Part shown: positions 35,049 through 47,350 of the stretch, piece by piece
How the letters are laid out: every line of letters starts with the position of its first letter
Position numbering within the stretch: position 1 is the first letter of the stretch
NCBI GenBank assembly: GCA_024529925.1
Contig: JAFEUB010000841.1
Span: forward strand, 1,016,501 to 1,080,500
DNA: 64,000 nt
From: Ophthalmolycus amberensis
Taxonomy: Eukaryota; Chordata; Actinopteri; Perciformes; Zoarcidae
Direction: 5' to 3'
Program-made: the position numbers and the translations under genes
The notes under the pieces: model-generated
What the model saw: the letters and a program-made list of their open reading frames with translations, nothing else
The model's database searches: none
Told to the model about the DNA's origin: nothing

Positions 35049-36488
35049 AGAGATATCACTCTTTCATGTAGATATTAATGCGATAGTGTGTTTTGATATG
35101 ATGGTCTGTTGGGGACGGGGGCAGCAGCAAAATGTTCTTTCGGGGAAAAAAAAGTTCACGTCAGGCAGACGGCCCTCTCCGATGGTGAACTGAAGCCGTT
35201 ATCTATGCTATCGGTTAAAACACCAAAGTCACACAATGACAGATCGAGGCAGTGGAAGACCAACAACTGTTTCTGTCAAAGGAGTCTGGTGGCTCTGACG
35301 AGAGCATAGATGGATAGAACGGCTTCAGTTCCTCCTCATCGAGGGCTGTCTGAGGTAGAAGGTAAAGCCGTGAAAATATTCCAAATATAGCTGCATATGG
35401 ATTTTTTTTTTAGGTGCACTAAATACATTTAGCTGCTGCCCCCGTCCACAGCAGTACACTGCTTTGCTCCCGTGCTGCGACTCCCGTCTGATTCTCCAAA
35501 TCGGGGTCGTCCCGACCGCCATCTGCTCCAGGTAATACACTGACTATGGATGAGCACCTCATACAACCCCACTTGAGAAAAGCCGAACAATCCCTTTAAA
35601 TATTTCGCACAAATCAATCAACAGATTGTTGTTCATTGAATGTATAATAGAGCAGATGGTCTTTGCCGTAAGTGGCCGTGAGTGGCTTGATGAATGTGTG
35701 GTATTTTGTGGGGACAATTGGTCCAGTATTGAGGGAAAACGCTGCAGATGAAAAAAAAAAGATTTTCAATGTCATGGCTGACTATTTAGCTGATTGCACA
35801 GCCACAGCGAGACACGCAATAACAAACAGAAAGTATGAAGCAGAAGGTAAAGAAAAGGGTTTTATTTCTCCGTAGATACTTTCCATAATAACTTTAATAA
35901 CAATCTGAGCCCGTCAGTGGCAAAAACACCGGTGAGGAGCTGCAGCGAGCGGCTTCATTACAGCTTGTTATCTTGCAGCGTTCTCTCTCAATACTGGACC
36001 AATTTCAAAAATCGTTGGCCCCATTAGTCACTTCGACTCAAAAACAAAAATACCAGTGTTGCCTTTTAAAGGGAAATTCTTCAAACTTTGATAACGTTGG
36101 TTGAACGTGACATACTACTTCATAAAATAAATACTCTGCCCTGTCCTTGGCTTGCTTAGAGAAAGAATAACTTGTATTCGGAGTAGAAATCTAATTAACT
36201 GCCCCATTGCACTCTTATTTGCTCGAAAAATAATTGGAAAAAATGCCCAATGCTGTTTAACATGTCACAGCAAAAAAACAAAACAAACAAATAATAAGAT
36301 AGGATGTCAGCTGCAACCATAACACTACATCCAAGACCGGAAACCCAGACATTTCACTAACTTCACTATATGGAAAATTCAGCTTTTTAAAAAGAAAAAT
36401 AAGACGCCCCATGCTCCATGAAATGACAAACGGTTTAATGGGGCTTATTATAAGAGGCCCACCGGCATCCTAATATGTCTCCACAGGG

Positions 36489-36553
<65 letters not shown>

Positions 36554-36567
36554 CGAGAGAGCGAGAG

Positions 36568-36613
<46 letters not shown>

Positions 36614-36635
36614 CGAGAGAGCGAGAGAGCGAGAG

Positions 36636-36683
<48 letters not shown>

Positions 36684-36950
36684 TCACCAGGGCAACAGCT
36701 CGACGGGCAGAGGAGCAATACCAGTGTGTGTGACGAGACAAAGCCGAGGTGTTCATGCGAGTGTGTGTGTGTGCGTGTGTGCGTGTGTGCGTGTGTCGAG
36801 GAGTCTACCTGGCGGGAGATTTGGAGGTGCTCCGTGTGGAGGACAGGGAGGCGCTACGGGAGCTACAGCAGCTGCCTTGACGCTGTGAACTCCTACTGGG
36901 GGTCTCACCGGGGGACCTGATGGATGACGACCAATGGACGCACACGTGCA

Positions 36951-36993
<43 letters not shown>

Positions 36994-39900
36994 TACATGA
37001 ACATACATAAAGCCATGTGTATGTACGCAGACATCACGGGGGGGGGGGGGACACACACGTGCCACAGCGAGCTCAAGGCGGGGTGCGCAACGTGTGGCAC
37101 GGGAATCGTGTTGGACTCATGACGCTTGGGAGATGCGCCCTGTGCTTCACAGCATGGCCATTTGCATTCTCTGCGAGTCCGAGCTGGAGATAATGGGTGT
37201 AAAATACCAATATAAATGGATGAGAGGCCGAACGTGATTCCAATTGGACCCGCTGTTGGGGACAGAGACTGTGTGCTTCACTGTGTGCAGAGGACAAACC
37301 GTGCTTATTCTTACACATTGAACGGTGTGTGTGTATGCACATCAGCTGTTACTGATAACCAATGTGAGACAAGCAGACCTGGAGGTCTTTCAGCTCAACA
37401 TTAACACGTAAGTGGCATTAGAGTGATTCTATGTGCGTCTCACCTCTTTTTCTGTTTGTTCTTGTCTTTGTGTTTGTTCTTTGGGCTGCCCGATCTAAAA
37501 ACAAATGTGATACGTGAGACAATGAGGCCGTGCACTTTGAAGCATGGGAGACACGCATTCACACCCTTTGTAAAAAAAAAAAGAAAAAAAAGGAAACTCA
37601 GCGTACCACTCACCCATATGGATTGCATTGTCTTTTGAACAATCAGTAGGCAGAAATGACAATAACACACACCGTACACATATTATGTATGTTATAATGT
37701 ATTGTGTTTTTTATGTCTGGTTCCATACACACCTGTGTCTCCTCTTTTTCCTGGAGCCAGAAGCAGATCTATAAAAGAGAAGAAGAAAAAAAGTCCCACA
37801 ATCATCATATTGATTAACTGAAAAATAAATATTCAGTATGATACAAGTGTGCAGCGGGGGCCTGTTCCAACAAGCAGGTGCACTGAGTAATCGGGTGAAC
37901 CTTCCCAGACAAAAAAGAAAAAGGTATTTTTAAATCCACGTTCCAGATTTGACTGTGGTTCTGGGAATTACTAAACTCGCTTCTTGAAATAAATTCTAGG
38001 ACATCGGAGGCGGTATTTTGGACAACTGCTGGAGGTTGAAGCCAAAATCTATTCTGTGCTGTGTGCCACATTTACATTTACTTTTTTTTAATATATATAT
38101 ATTTAAAAAAAATAACACCTCCAAAGAATATTGAAACTATACGTTAAGTCTCTAAAGGTGTGAAAGCTTGCCAAGCAGTCGAGACTCATTTAGAGTGTAG
38201 GTACAGCTAATTACTCATGCAACACATTCAAAGACAAATGTGCACCGACGTATGAATTAAAACGGCATTCTCGATATTACAAACAGACACATGTTCGAGT
38301 TGCCTTGAACGGCAGGAGGATTGTGTATTTTATAAATGAACGGAATATTTCAGCACGTGTTCCAGCCCTCTGCATCCAGCGCATACGTATGCAGAGGTGT
38401 GCACAGGTGCGCTCTCACGTCAGGCCCTCCCAGCTGGTATTCTACAGGTGGTGGATGTCACGCTTGGTTTATATTTATCGCCGGTCGTAGAAGATGCTGC
38501 TCCCTGTGAGGCAGCAGGACCAATACACCGAGGTTCAGTTTCCCTCTGACCCCGTGTCAGAGCGGACAGTAACGACCGGGAGACCGGCCGTTCCTCAGCG
38601 CTCAACTGACACATCACCTCCATATCACTTTCTCCCTCGTTGCAGTTTCCATGGTGATTAGTGAGAGTCGCTGCAATGCACACCTACAAGGATGCAGTGG
38701 AGTGGGAGGCAGTGGCGGCTCAAAGTGTGTTGATTCACTGTAAGGGGAGTAATACAGCTGTCACAGTATGTGTGACTCAGAGCTGTGTGGCCCCCGGTAG
38801 CGGCCTCCCCACTGGGGACTGCTGCATACGAGGCGTTACTCTGGAGAGCTTGTTACGCTTCTTCTTCTTCTTCTCTCACACACACTCTGGTCACACCTCA
38901 CCCTCTACTACCAGGACATAGCAGTTTGGTACATGTGAGATATATGAAGGGCATCAAAATAGTCAAAAGCCTTATTATGTCAAAGTGAGTTGTGTTTGAC
39001 AAACAAGCAGCGGTATATAGGAACGTTTAGCTCCTCCTATAATGTGACACCTTAAAAAGGAGACCAGCGAGGAGGCTACTCTCATGGAGGAACCCTCCAT
39101 CCTGCCCCCCCCCCCCCCTCTCTCCTCAACATCTATACATTATTCACATACCAACAGTACCTGCATTGCAGAGCTGCTTTGGTGTGAGGGGGAATGGGGG
39201 AGGAGAGAGGGCGGGTGGTGCCCGGATGTGTGTGGATGGATGAGAGCTGGGAAACAAGAGCGGGGCAGTGCAGCGATGCTCAGCAATTTGCTGAGAGGCT
39301 CATTTTTCTTGTGCTTTGTGCCCCCCCACCCCCCCACCATACAGGCCGGGTTATTAGAGCAACGTGTTTAGCCCCGCTCCCCCTCCCCAAAGTGGGGGGC
39401 ACTCTACGATTGCTCATTGTCGTTATGATGTCCCGAGGCGTCTCACAAGTGTCTGTTGATGAGCTCTGGCTCTTTACTCTCTTCTTCGTTTGTTTCCTGT
39501 CACTCTCACTTTCTTCTTCACTTCCTTTTCATTTAGTCTCTGCTCCTTTCAGCCTTTCTCTCGCTTGAATCGTGTCTTTCTTCCTTTCTTTCTTCCCCTT
39601 CCTTTTTCTTCTTCGTCTTTCCTACTTTCCTTTTTCACTTCCATTTTCTTCCTATCTTTTCGTCTTTCCTCTTTTCCTTTTTTCCCGTCTTTTTTCATTT
39701 CCTTTATCCTTTTCTTCTTGACTTTTTCTTGCCATCTTCCCTTCCTTTTTATTCTTTTAGTCTTTCCTCCTTCCCTTTCTCTTTCCTTCTTTTCATTCTT
39801 CCTTTACTACATTCTTTCCATTTTACATATTTATTTCAGTTTTTCCTCCTTTTCTCGTTCTTCCTATGTTTTAGTGTTTCCTCCTTCCCTTCCCTTTTCT

Positions 39901-41298
39901 TCTTGTCTTTCTTTCACAGCCATCACTGTGAAGGCAACAGTTGATAAACCCTTGAAAAGTCACAGCCTGTACACACTCACCTGTCTCGCTTGCGTTTCTT
40001 CCCACTCTTTTTCTTCTTGTCTCTGTGAGTGGGTGAGGAGCTGCCAAACCTTTTGGTGGAGAGAGGGGGAGAAGTTGCACGCAATGACAAAAATGCAAAA
40101 TGAGGCTCAGATCGCTGCTGACTTCTGTCTTCTCGCTCATCATTGTTACGATACATCACACGTTAGGGGGGGGGGGGGGGGGGGACTGTCAGTAAAGGTT
40201 ACATCCTATAGTAGCTCAGCTGATTTTTCACAGTTTGTCCCCCGCACCATTCACCCATCTGCCTCTCTCTTCTTATTCTTTTTTCCCTTTTGCATCAATG
40301 TAGCATTTCCTTCTCTCTCAGTCTCTCTCCGTTTCCTTTTTGACCTTTTCTAAAGAACATGGAGGATGTGACTATGCTTTGCTAATGACTCCCTACTACC
40401 CCCCCCCCCCCCCCCAATTTCAGTATCTGATGGCTCTTTAGCAACATTCACACCAAAATAATTGGCATTCCACTTCTTGTAACCACAGTGCAATTATTCT
40501 GCCAAGGAAGCAGGGAAAAAAAGAAAAAGCAGATAAATCGACCCACTTCATCAGTGGAAGCCGTTCCCACTCACCGACTCCTTCGGCGGCCAGATTTCTT
40601 CTTCTTCCTTTTCTTCGGACGAGGGGATGGAGAGCTGCTCGATTTCCTCTTCACTCTGATTGAGGGGGAGAGAGATCGAAGCGGGATCCAGAGTGAGAGA
40701 GGCAGAAATTATTTGCAGGTGATGTTAGAATCATCATTTTCAGAATTTCTGATTATAATTATTTGCTGCCGTGCAAGTTGATAAGTGTCTATTTCCTCAT
40801 TTCCTTGATCATTCTGCGATAACATTAGCATACAATGTAAACTGGGAACCACATGGGGAAATGACCGTTGTTTTTTTTGTTTATTTCCCTGTGGTGATGA
40901 GTGTTTAGGTATATGCTGTTACTGGAGTGTTGCAAGAGAAGAAGATGATTTTAATTGGTATATGTTGAGATCAGTTTCATGTTTATGGATATCATCTTAG
41001 GAAAACACCCAGAGGCCATGTGAAGGAGATAATAGGTGGCTGATTTAATTCCCCACTTGAGGGGTCGGAGCTGGTCAACACAGCATGTGGTGTGTTTCAG
41101 CATGTGCTTTTACCGGTTGTCACTGTGGTAATGATGGTCATAGTCTCCGTCTTCGTAGCCAACCGCTTCAGGGTTCCCTTCATACTCGTCAGGCTGATAG
41201 TGGAGGTGGTTGACCCTGAAAACACAAGAGTCAAGTATCATTAATGTGGAGGGCGTGTGTGTGTGTGTGTGAGTGAGTGAGTGAGTGAGTGAGTGAGT

Positions 41299-41335
<37 letters not shown>

Positions 41336-42633
41336 GTGACTCAAGAGGAGTAACTGTGGACGAAGGCAAACTCTATTTCCAAACAATTTTCATTAGAGAC
41401 TTTGCGGTGAAATAGTCTACAGCCATGCTAGCAGCTCTGTGAGGCTTACATGAGCACATCTCTGTTTTGAGCTAAATGCTAACGACAGCATGCTAACATG
41501 CTCACAATGACAAAGTTAACATACAAACGTTTAACAGATATAATGTTCACCATATTAGTTTGGTGTTAGCATGCTAACCGTTGCCCCGTCGACTCTGCTA
41601 TTGATATTTTAGAGTTGAAAAGAAGTAACTTTAATAACAACAGAGAGCCATAGAAGAAACAAACAACATTTAAACATATTCCTTTGATTCCTTTTTTAAA
41701 AAGCATTGTGCGCATGAATCCTCCTGAGACATTCTACAGTTGAAAACAGTTGACTTGTAAGTGCACTCTTTTGGACATGTAATGGAGCAGGGCTGCCTAT
41801 AAGAGGGGAAAAAGGACAGAAATAATCACATTCATTCTAAATACAAGCAATAATAACCAAATTACATTTTTGACCAAAATATTCATCATTACTATTTAAA
41901 ACAACACAAATAAACATTGTCTTTTTTTCCTCCACTCTATTTGTATGCAACCATTACAAAAGATAAATTGCTAGTGGTTGGCAACATGACCTGAAAAATG
42001 TACTGATACAAACTAACTATTAGCTCATTTGTAAAGCATATTTGGGGAGGGCCCACTGACCTTACACCCCCCCCCCCCCCCCCCCCCCCCCACTGCAGGC
42101 TCATGAATGTACCTCGCGTGTCACTTAACTTTGGGTGCAATCAACTGAAAACAAAAAGTGTGACGCTCGCACACTAAACTCTTTCTGTGACTGTAGTTTT
42201 TTACTGACATTTTGTAATCTCGTCTCACCCCAGCAGTGAGAATATCATCATCTCTCTCACTCTTGCAGCTCAGCTTGAGGGATTCATATCTTCCAACTTG
42301 TTCCGCACTCACACTGTATTGTAAATACAGACAGATGGCGGTAACCTCCTCCCTAATCCCCCCCCCCCTCCTCTCTTATGTGGCCTCCTCTGATCCACCA
42401 GCTTTGACCTTGCAGGCTTCCTGTGGGCTGAAGAAATAGATAAAGAACACACTGGTTATTTGTTTCCCCCATGCAGTCATATCTGTCTGACCTCGTCACG
42501 TCGCAGTGTTGTTACAAACCCAGCGGGTCATGCTCTGGGCTTTCTGGTACTTTTTACACAGAGATGTAGCATTTACAGTGGCAGAAGGTAGTTACGACGG
42601 ACTTCAGTGCATGCTACTAGTTAAGAAGTGCAT

Positions 42634-42679
<46 letters not shown>

Positions 42680-43833
42680 CCCATTAGGTGTATATATTCA
42701 TATATATATATCTATATATATATATATATATTGGATTTTACAGTCAAATGAGTGACTTAGGCTATTGTATTGTGAAAGTAGAGAGGTCAAAGAGCTACAA
42801 TATGGTAATAATATAAGAAGTTATTCATTTGATTGAATAGATTTTTTCAAATGAATTGTAATTTTCATAGTTTATGTAGAATAAGCATATCAATTTGTTC
42901 AGGAGTACGACTGCATTTGTCTAAAAAGAAAGAAAAGAAAACCATGATGGAGATGGGGACGAGGAAAATATATAGAAAATGGCACCACTTGGGATGGAAC
43001 TATGAAATACCATATATTGTTAAGCAAGATCATCTTCACAAATCTTCACACCCCTTTTATTATTATAGTAAAAGGAATAAAGCAAAAAGCTAATGTTAGG
43101 CTATATACGAACTACATGCATGAGCTTGAGTATTAGTACACAAGGAGGAGTTGGCGTGATGATGTTTAGTCGTCTCATTGAGCCACTTGTTGGTAACTCC
43201 CTTTTTTAAGACACTTAAAAGCTTTGAAAGGAACGAGAGGGATATCAACTGTCAAATTTGATATCACAGATCAAAACATGAAAATGTCTTAAGCTTGTGT
43301 TAACCACAGAAACACATTGACCTCGAGACGAGGGAACCGGAAGTGCAACAATGCTGAATCATTGACTGGTATATTATATATACTGAGGCCCCTGAGCGTA
43401 CGGGAGTATATATGCAGAGGTGTTTTGGATCAGAGTGATGAAGACAGAGACATAACCTCGAGGACTGATGCAGCCTCAATTAGTAAGAGAGAGATGAAAA
43501 CAGGCAGGAGTAATGAGATGAAGAGAACGAAGTGACATGCGGGAAGAAGTTTGTCAAAGCAAAGGCTAGTGCATCTCTACTACGGATCTCACACACACAC
43601 ACGTGGGGTTCACCAGAGCTCATTCTACATGAGATCAAGAGAGGAGGGCTGCTGTGGCTGGTGGTGCAAAGTCTCTGGAAGGAGACTGTGTGGAGGATTT
43701 GAACAGGGCACAGGCCTGATGGGTAGTTGGGAGGAGATGAGGCAACAAAGCCCTTAATTTGCTGAGCACCGCCGGGCACAGCAGGGATGTCAAGCACAGG
43801 CGAAATAACCTCACTTCACTATCACGGCGCTTT

Positions 43834-43878
<45 letters not shown>

Positions 43879-44085
43879 ACACCCGCTCCGATTAATAAAC
43901 TTGCATTGCAAAAATCCTGTTAATTTGAACTTCAGCAACAGAAAACAACAGTCTCAGAGAAGTAAACAACTGGAGGCAGTGTGTGTGTGTGTGACACAGT
44001 TCACACGAGAGAAGGACTTTGAATTATTGAACAAAGTTGCTGATTAAGTTTGAAACTGTGAGTCAATACAGACGAGAGATGACCT

Positions 44086-44145
<60 letters not shown>

Positions 44146-44239
44146 CATACATACATACATACATACACTGCTGTCGGTGGCACTCGTTTAATCACAGAGA
44201 AAAGAGAGGACATCGAACTTTTGAATATTAACCTGAGAA

Positions 44240-44312
<73 letters not shown>

Positions 44313-47305
44313 AAGAGTTATCCACTAAATCCCTTTAAGCTGTATTTTAGTGCAGCTATTCAAATGAGAGGAGCTGTTTTAAAGAAGCAGCAGTGAGTGA
44401 TTAGTGGACTTTCTTTGCCCTGGGTTTTACACACAGGCTATGATGCTGGACCCTCTGATAGGTGGAGGTTGTACCTGCAGCCTGAGAGGAAGACTGCAGA
44501 CAATTCTCTGGGCTTAATATACTGCATGATATTTGTTTTTACTGTTAGGATAAGTGAGTGGCTCTGGCCCTAATGGCGCCCCGGTGAGGAGAGAGGCTCC
44601 CCGATTCAGCCACTGTCCCTGGGACCTGGCAGTGATGGACCACGGCCAAGGCCCTCCTCAGGGCTGCAGCACAGCGCAGTGCAGTCCATCCATATCCCAC
44701 GCTCGGACAGCCACTCTGCCCGGATAGAGAGTTATAGTTTGTTATTCTGGGAGGAGGTGGGTGGAGGTCGGATTGATTACTCCTCAGCGATGAGGGTGGG
44801 GGGCAAATCTGGTAGCTCCTGTAGCAGCTTCCCAGGGACAGCGTCCCAGGGACAGTGGCTGAATCGGGGAGCCTCTCTCCTCACCGGGGCGCCATTAGGG
44901 CCAGAGCCACTCACTTATCCTAACAGTAAAAACAAATATCATGCAGTATATTAAGCCCAGAGAATTGTCTGCAGTCTTCCTCTCAGGCTGCAGGTACAAC
45001 CTCCACCTATCAGAGGGTCAGCTGCCGCGATGCTGCTGTTCTGGAACAGCAGCGTCGCGGCAGCTGACAGGAGGAGACTGGACAAACTGGTGAGGAAGGC
45101 CAGCAGCGTGCTGGGATGTCCACTGGATACTGTGGAGGTGGTGGGAGACAGGAGGATGATGGCGAAGCTCTCATCCCTGATGAGCCACGCCTCCCACCCC
45201 ATGCAGGACACTCTGGCAGCTCTGCACAGCTCCTTCAGTCACCGGCTGATTCACCCCCGGTGTCTGAGGGAGAGGTACCGCAAGTCCTTTCTCCCCGCTG
45301 CTGTCAGGCTGCACAACAAACTGCTCTCGGTGGACAACTAACACTTGAACACTTGAACACGAACACTTTGCACACACTGAACACTTTAATTCATTCACCT
45401 GGTGCAATATCTCATCTAATCCGTGCAATATCCAATACGTTTTAAGTATTTACCTGATCCGCCTGTATATTCTGTATATACTGGCATATTTAGTATATCT
45501 AATACTCTTCTTACTGTCTTATTTTATTACTGTTCTACTGTTTACTGTTTAGTTTATTATATTACTTGATTTTTATCTTTATTTTATTACTTGTGAGCAA
45601 TGCTGCTGTAATCCTGTAATTTCCCCACTGAGGGACTAATAAAGGATTATCTTATCTTATCTTATCTTATTTTATCTTATCTTAGCTTCACGGCGCTCAT
45701 ATTGAGATGAGGTGCTGACTGGGCTGGAGGTTTAAGCTGCGCTGGTCAATTCTGTGATCTTGGGGGGTGGGGGGGGGACCTTGATGTTCTGGCTGCAACA
45801 GTCGAACGCTAGATCCATTTTCTTCTTGAACAATTCAGTTTGCTAATGAAGAAACGTCGGTCTCGGGCGATAGCCAGACCCAGGGTCAGCTTCCCCCATT
45901 GATCCCACTCGGTTACTGAACGGCTCCGAGAAGCTCTACTTCTCTGCATCCCTCCTCTCGCCCCTTCTCCTCACATCCATTCTGCAGGAAATCAATGTGG
46001 GACATCGGTAAACAGAGTTATGAGCGAGCTCATCCTGCTGGCTGTTTACTGCTAGTGTGTAAGAGTATTAAGCTACCGGGGGCCTATAGCCTGTCAATAG
46101 TAATGGCCTCTGTGGAAAAGACGGCACCTGAATCAAACCACCCAGCTGAGCAGAGTCAAACCGACTGAAGGCAGCAGTATATTAGAGGCCGTATTGGAGC
46201 CTCCTTTCATTTAGCAAATCTACATATCCACCAGTATGTCTATTATCTGAATCTATATCTGCATATATATCTTTTGGCTTGAAGTGGATGAGATTAACTG
46301 CACCTCGTCACAGAATAAACAGCAGGATACATGCAGATAATAGAGATGTGTAAAGTCATGTGGGGGTTCTTTAGTTAATAAAACGTTCTTTGTTCATGCA
46401 TTTCACATTCATTCTTTCGAATTTAAAAAATATCTAATTTCAGTGCTCCACAGCACTAAACACAAAGTGCAGCCGAGGCCGAGGGGAATGTCATTACCCG
46501 CGCACGTATTTGTATCATAAACCAAAGTAAAAATGAATGGATTTTGACCTCTGGTGCGAGAAAAATAGTCAGAGGATCACCAAAGTTATTACCATTCGTC
46601 CTGAAGGGGACATGAATGTGTGCACACAATTTCAGGGTAAAAATCGGAGGATCCCCAAAACTCTGGAAACCACGAATGTCAGTACAAATTTACATGGCAA
46701 CTAATCAGACAGATGTTTCACTAAAAACCTCATGGTGGAGCAGTCGATTTCATCCTCGAAGGACTGACAATGTAGAATCTTTAATGGCAATCCATCCAAT
46801 AGTTGTTGAGCAACCTGCGTACGTCTGTATCAGATGAGTTGGGAGTGAGACCGGCTCGTGTTAAGACATTCCAGTCTGGATCAAAGTGGTGGCCAGGCAT
46901 CCATTAGCGTCGCTATTACTGTGGCCCATGAACAAACCAGGAGCTTAGCTTTCAGAGACCTAGAGAGCAGTGAAACAACCTCGCCACTAGTGTGAGATGA
47001 GATCACCAGCATCATATCCGTGCATACTGTTGGCTGTTTAACACGGTCACTTGGGCCCTTGAGGGCCCTAGTTAACTGATGTGACGGTCCCCTGCCATAT
47101 TACCTATTAATGCAGGGGACCGTCACCGTAATCTGCTTATTGCTGGTGACAGTGAGTATCAGGGGGCCTATAGCACCGTTTTACCCCGAGGCCGATCCAC
47201 CGGTTGATCAAGGCATGATACCCAAAATGCTTCAGGGGAGTAGGCACTTCACAAATAACGTCACATTGGTGGGCAGAGGGACGTGGTTTACTTCAGAAAG
47301 AATTG

Positions 47306-47350
<45 letters not shown>

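Larger units (their letters stand above)
34665..36808 (-). other. srrm3: srrm3 intron 8
   Basis: It contains (CT)n at 35017-35046 and a long (GA)n tract at 36489-36676. No exon is recognised. Confidence 0.8.

Noticed and set aside
36448..36756. Minus-strand Ser-Leu repeat open frames and plus-strand Arg-Glu repeat open frame
   Set aside because: They are translations of the (GA)n microsatellite, not a real RS protein segment.
39490..40353. 287-codon plus-strand open frame rich in Phe, Leu and Ser
   Set aside because: It comes from the T/C-rich low-complexity block, and it overlaps srrm3 exon 5 on the other strand.
44951..45211. Minus-strand 86-codon open frame across the LINE junction
   Set aside because: It is antisense of the LINE plus the inverted repeat; its NSSIAAAD match is explained by the 25-bp inverted repeat.
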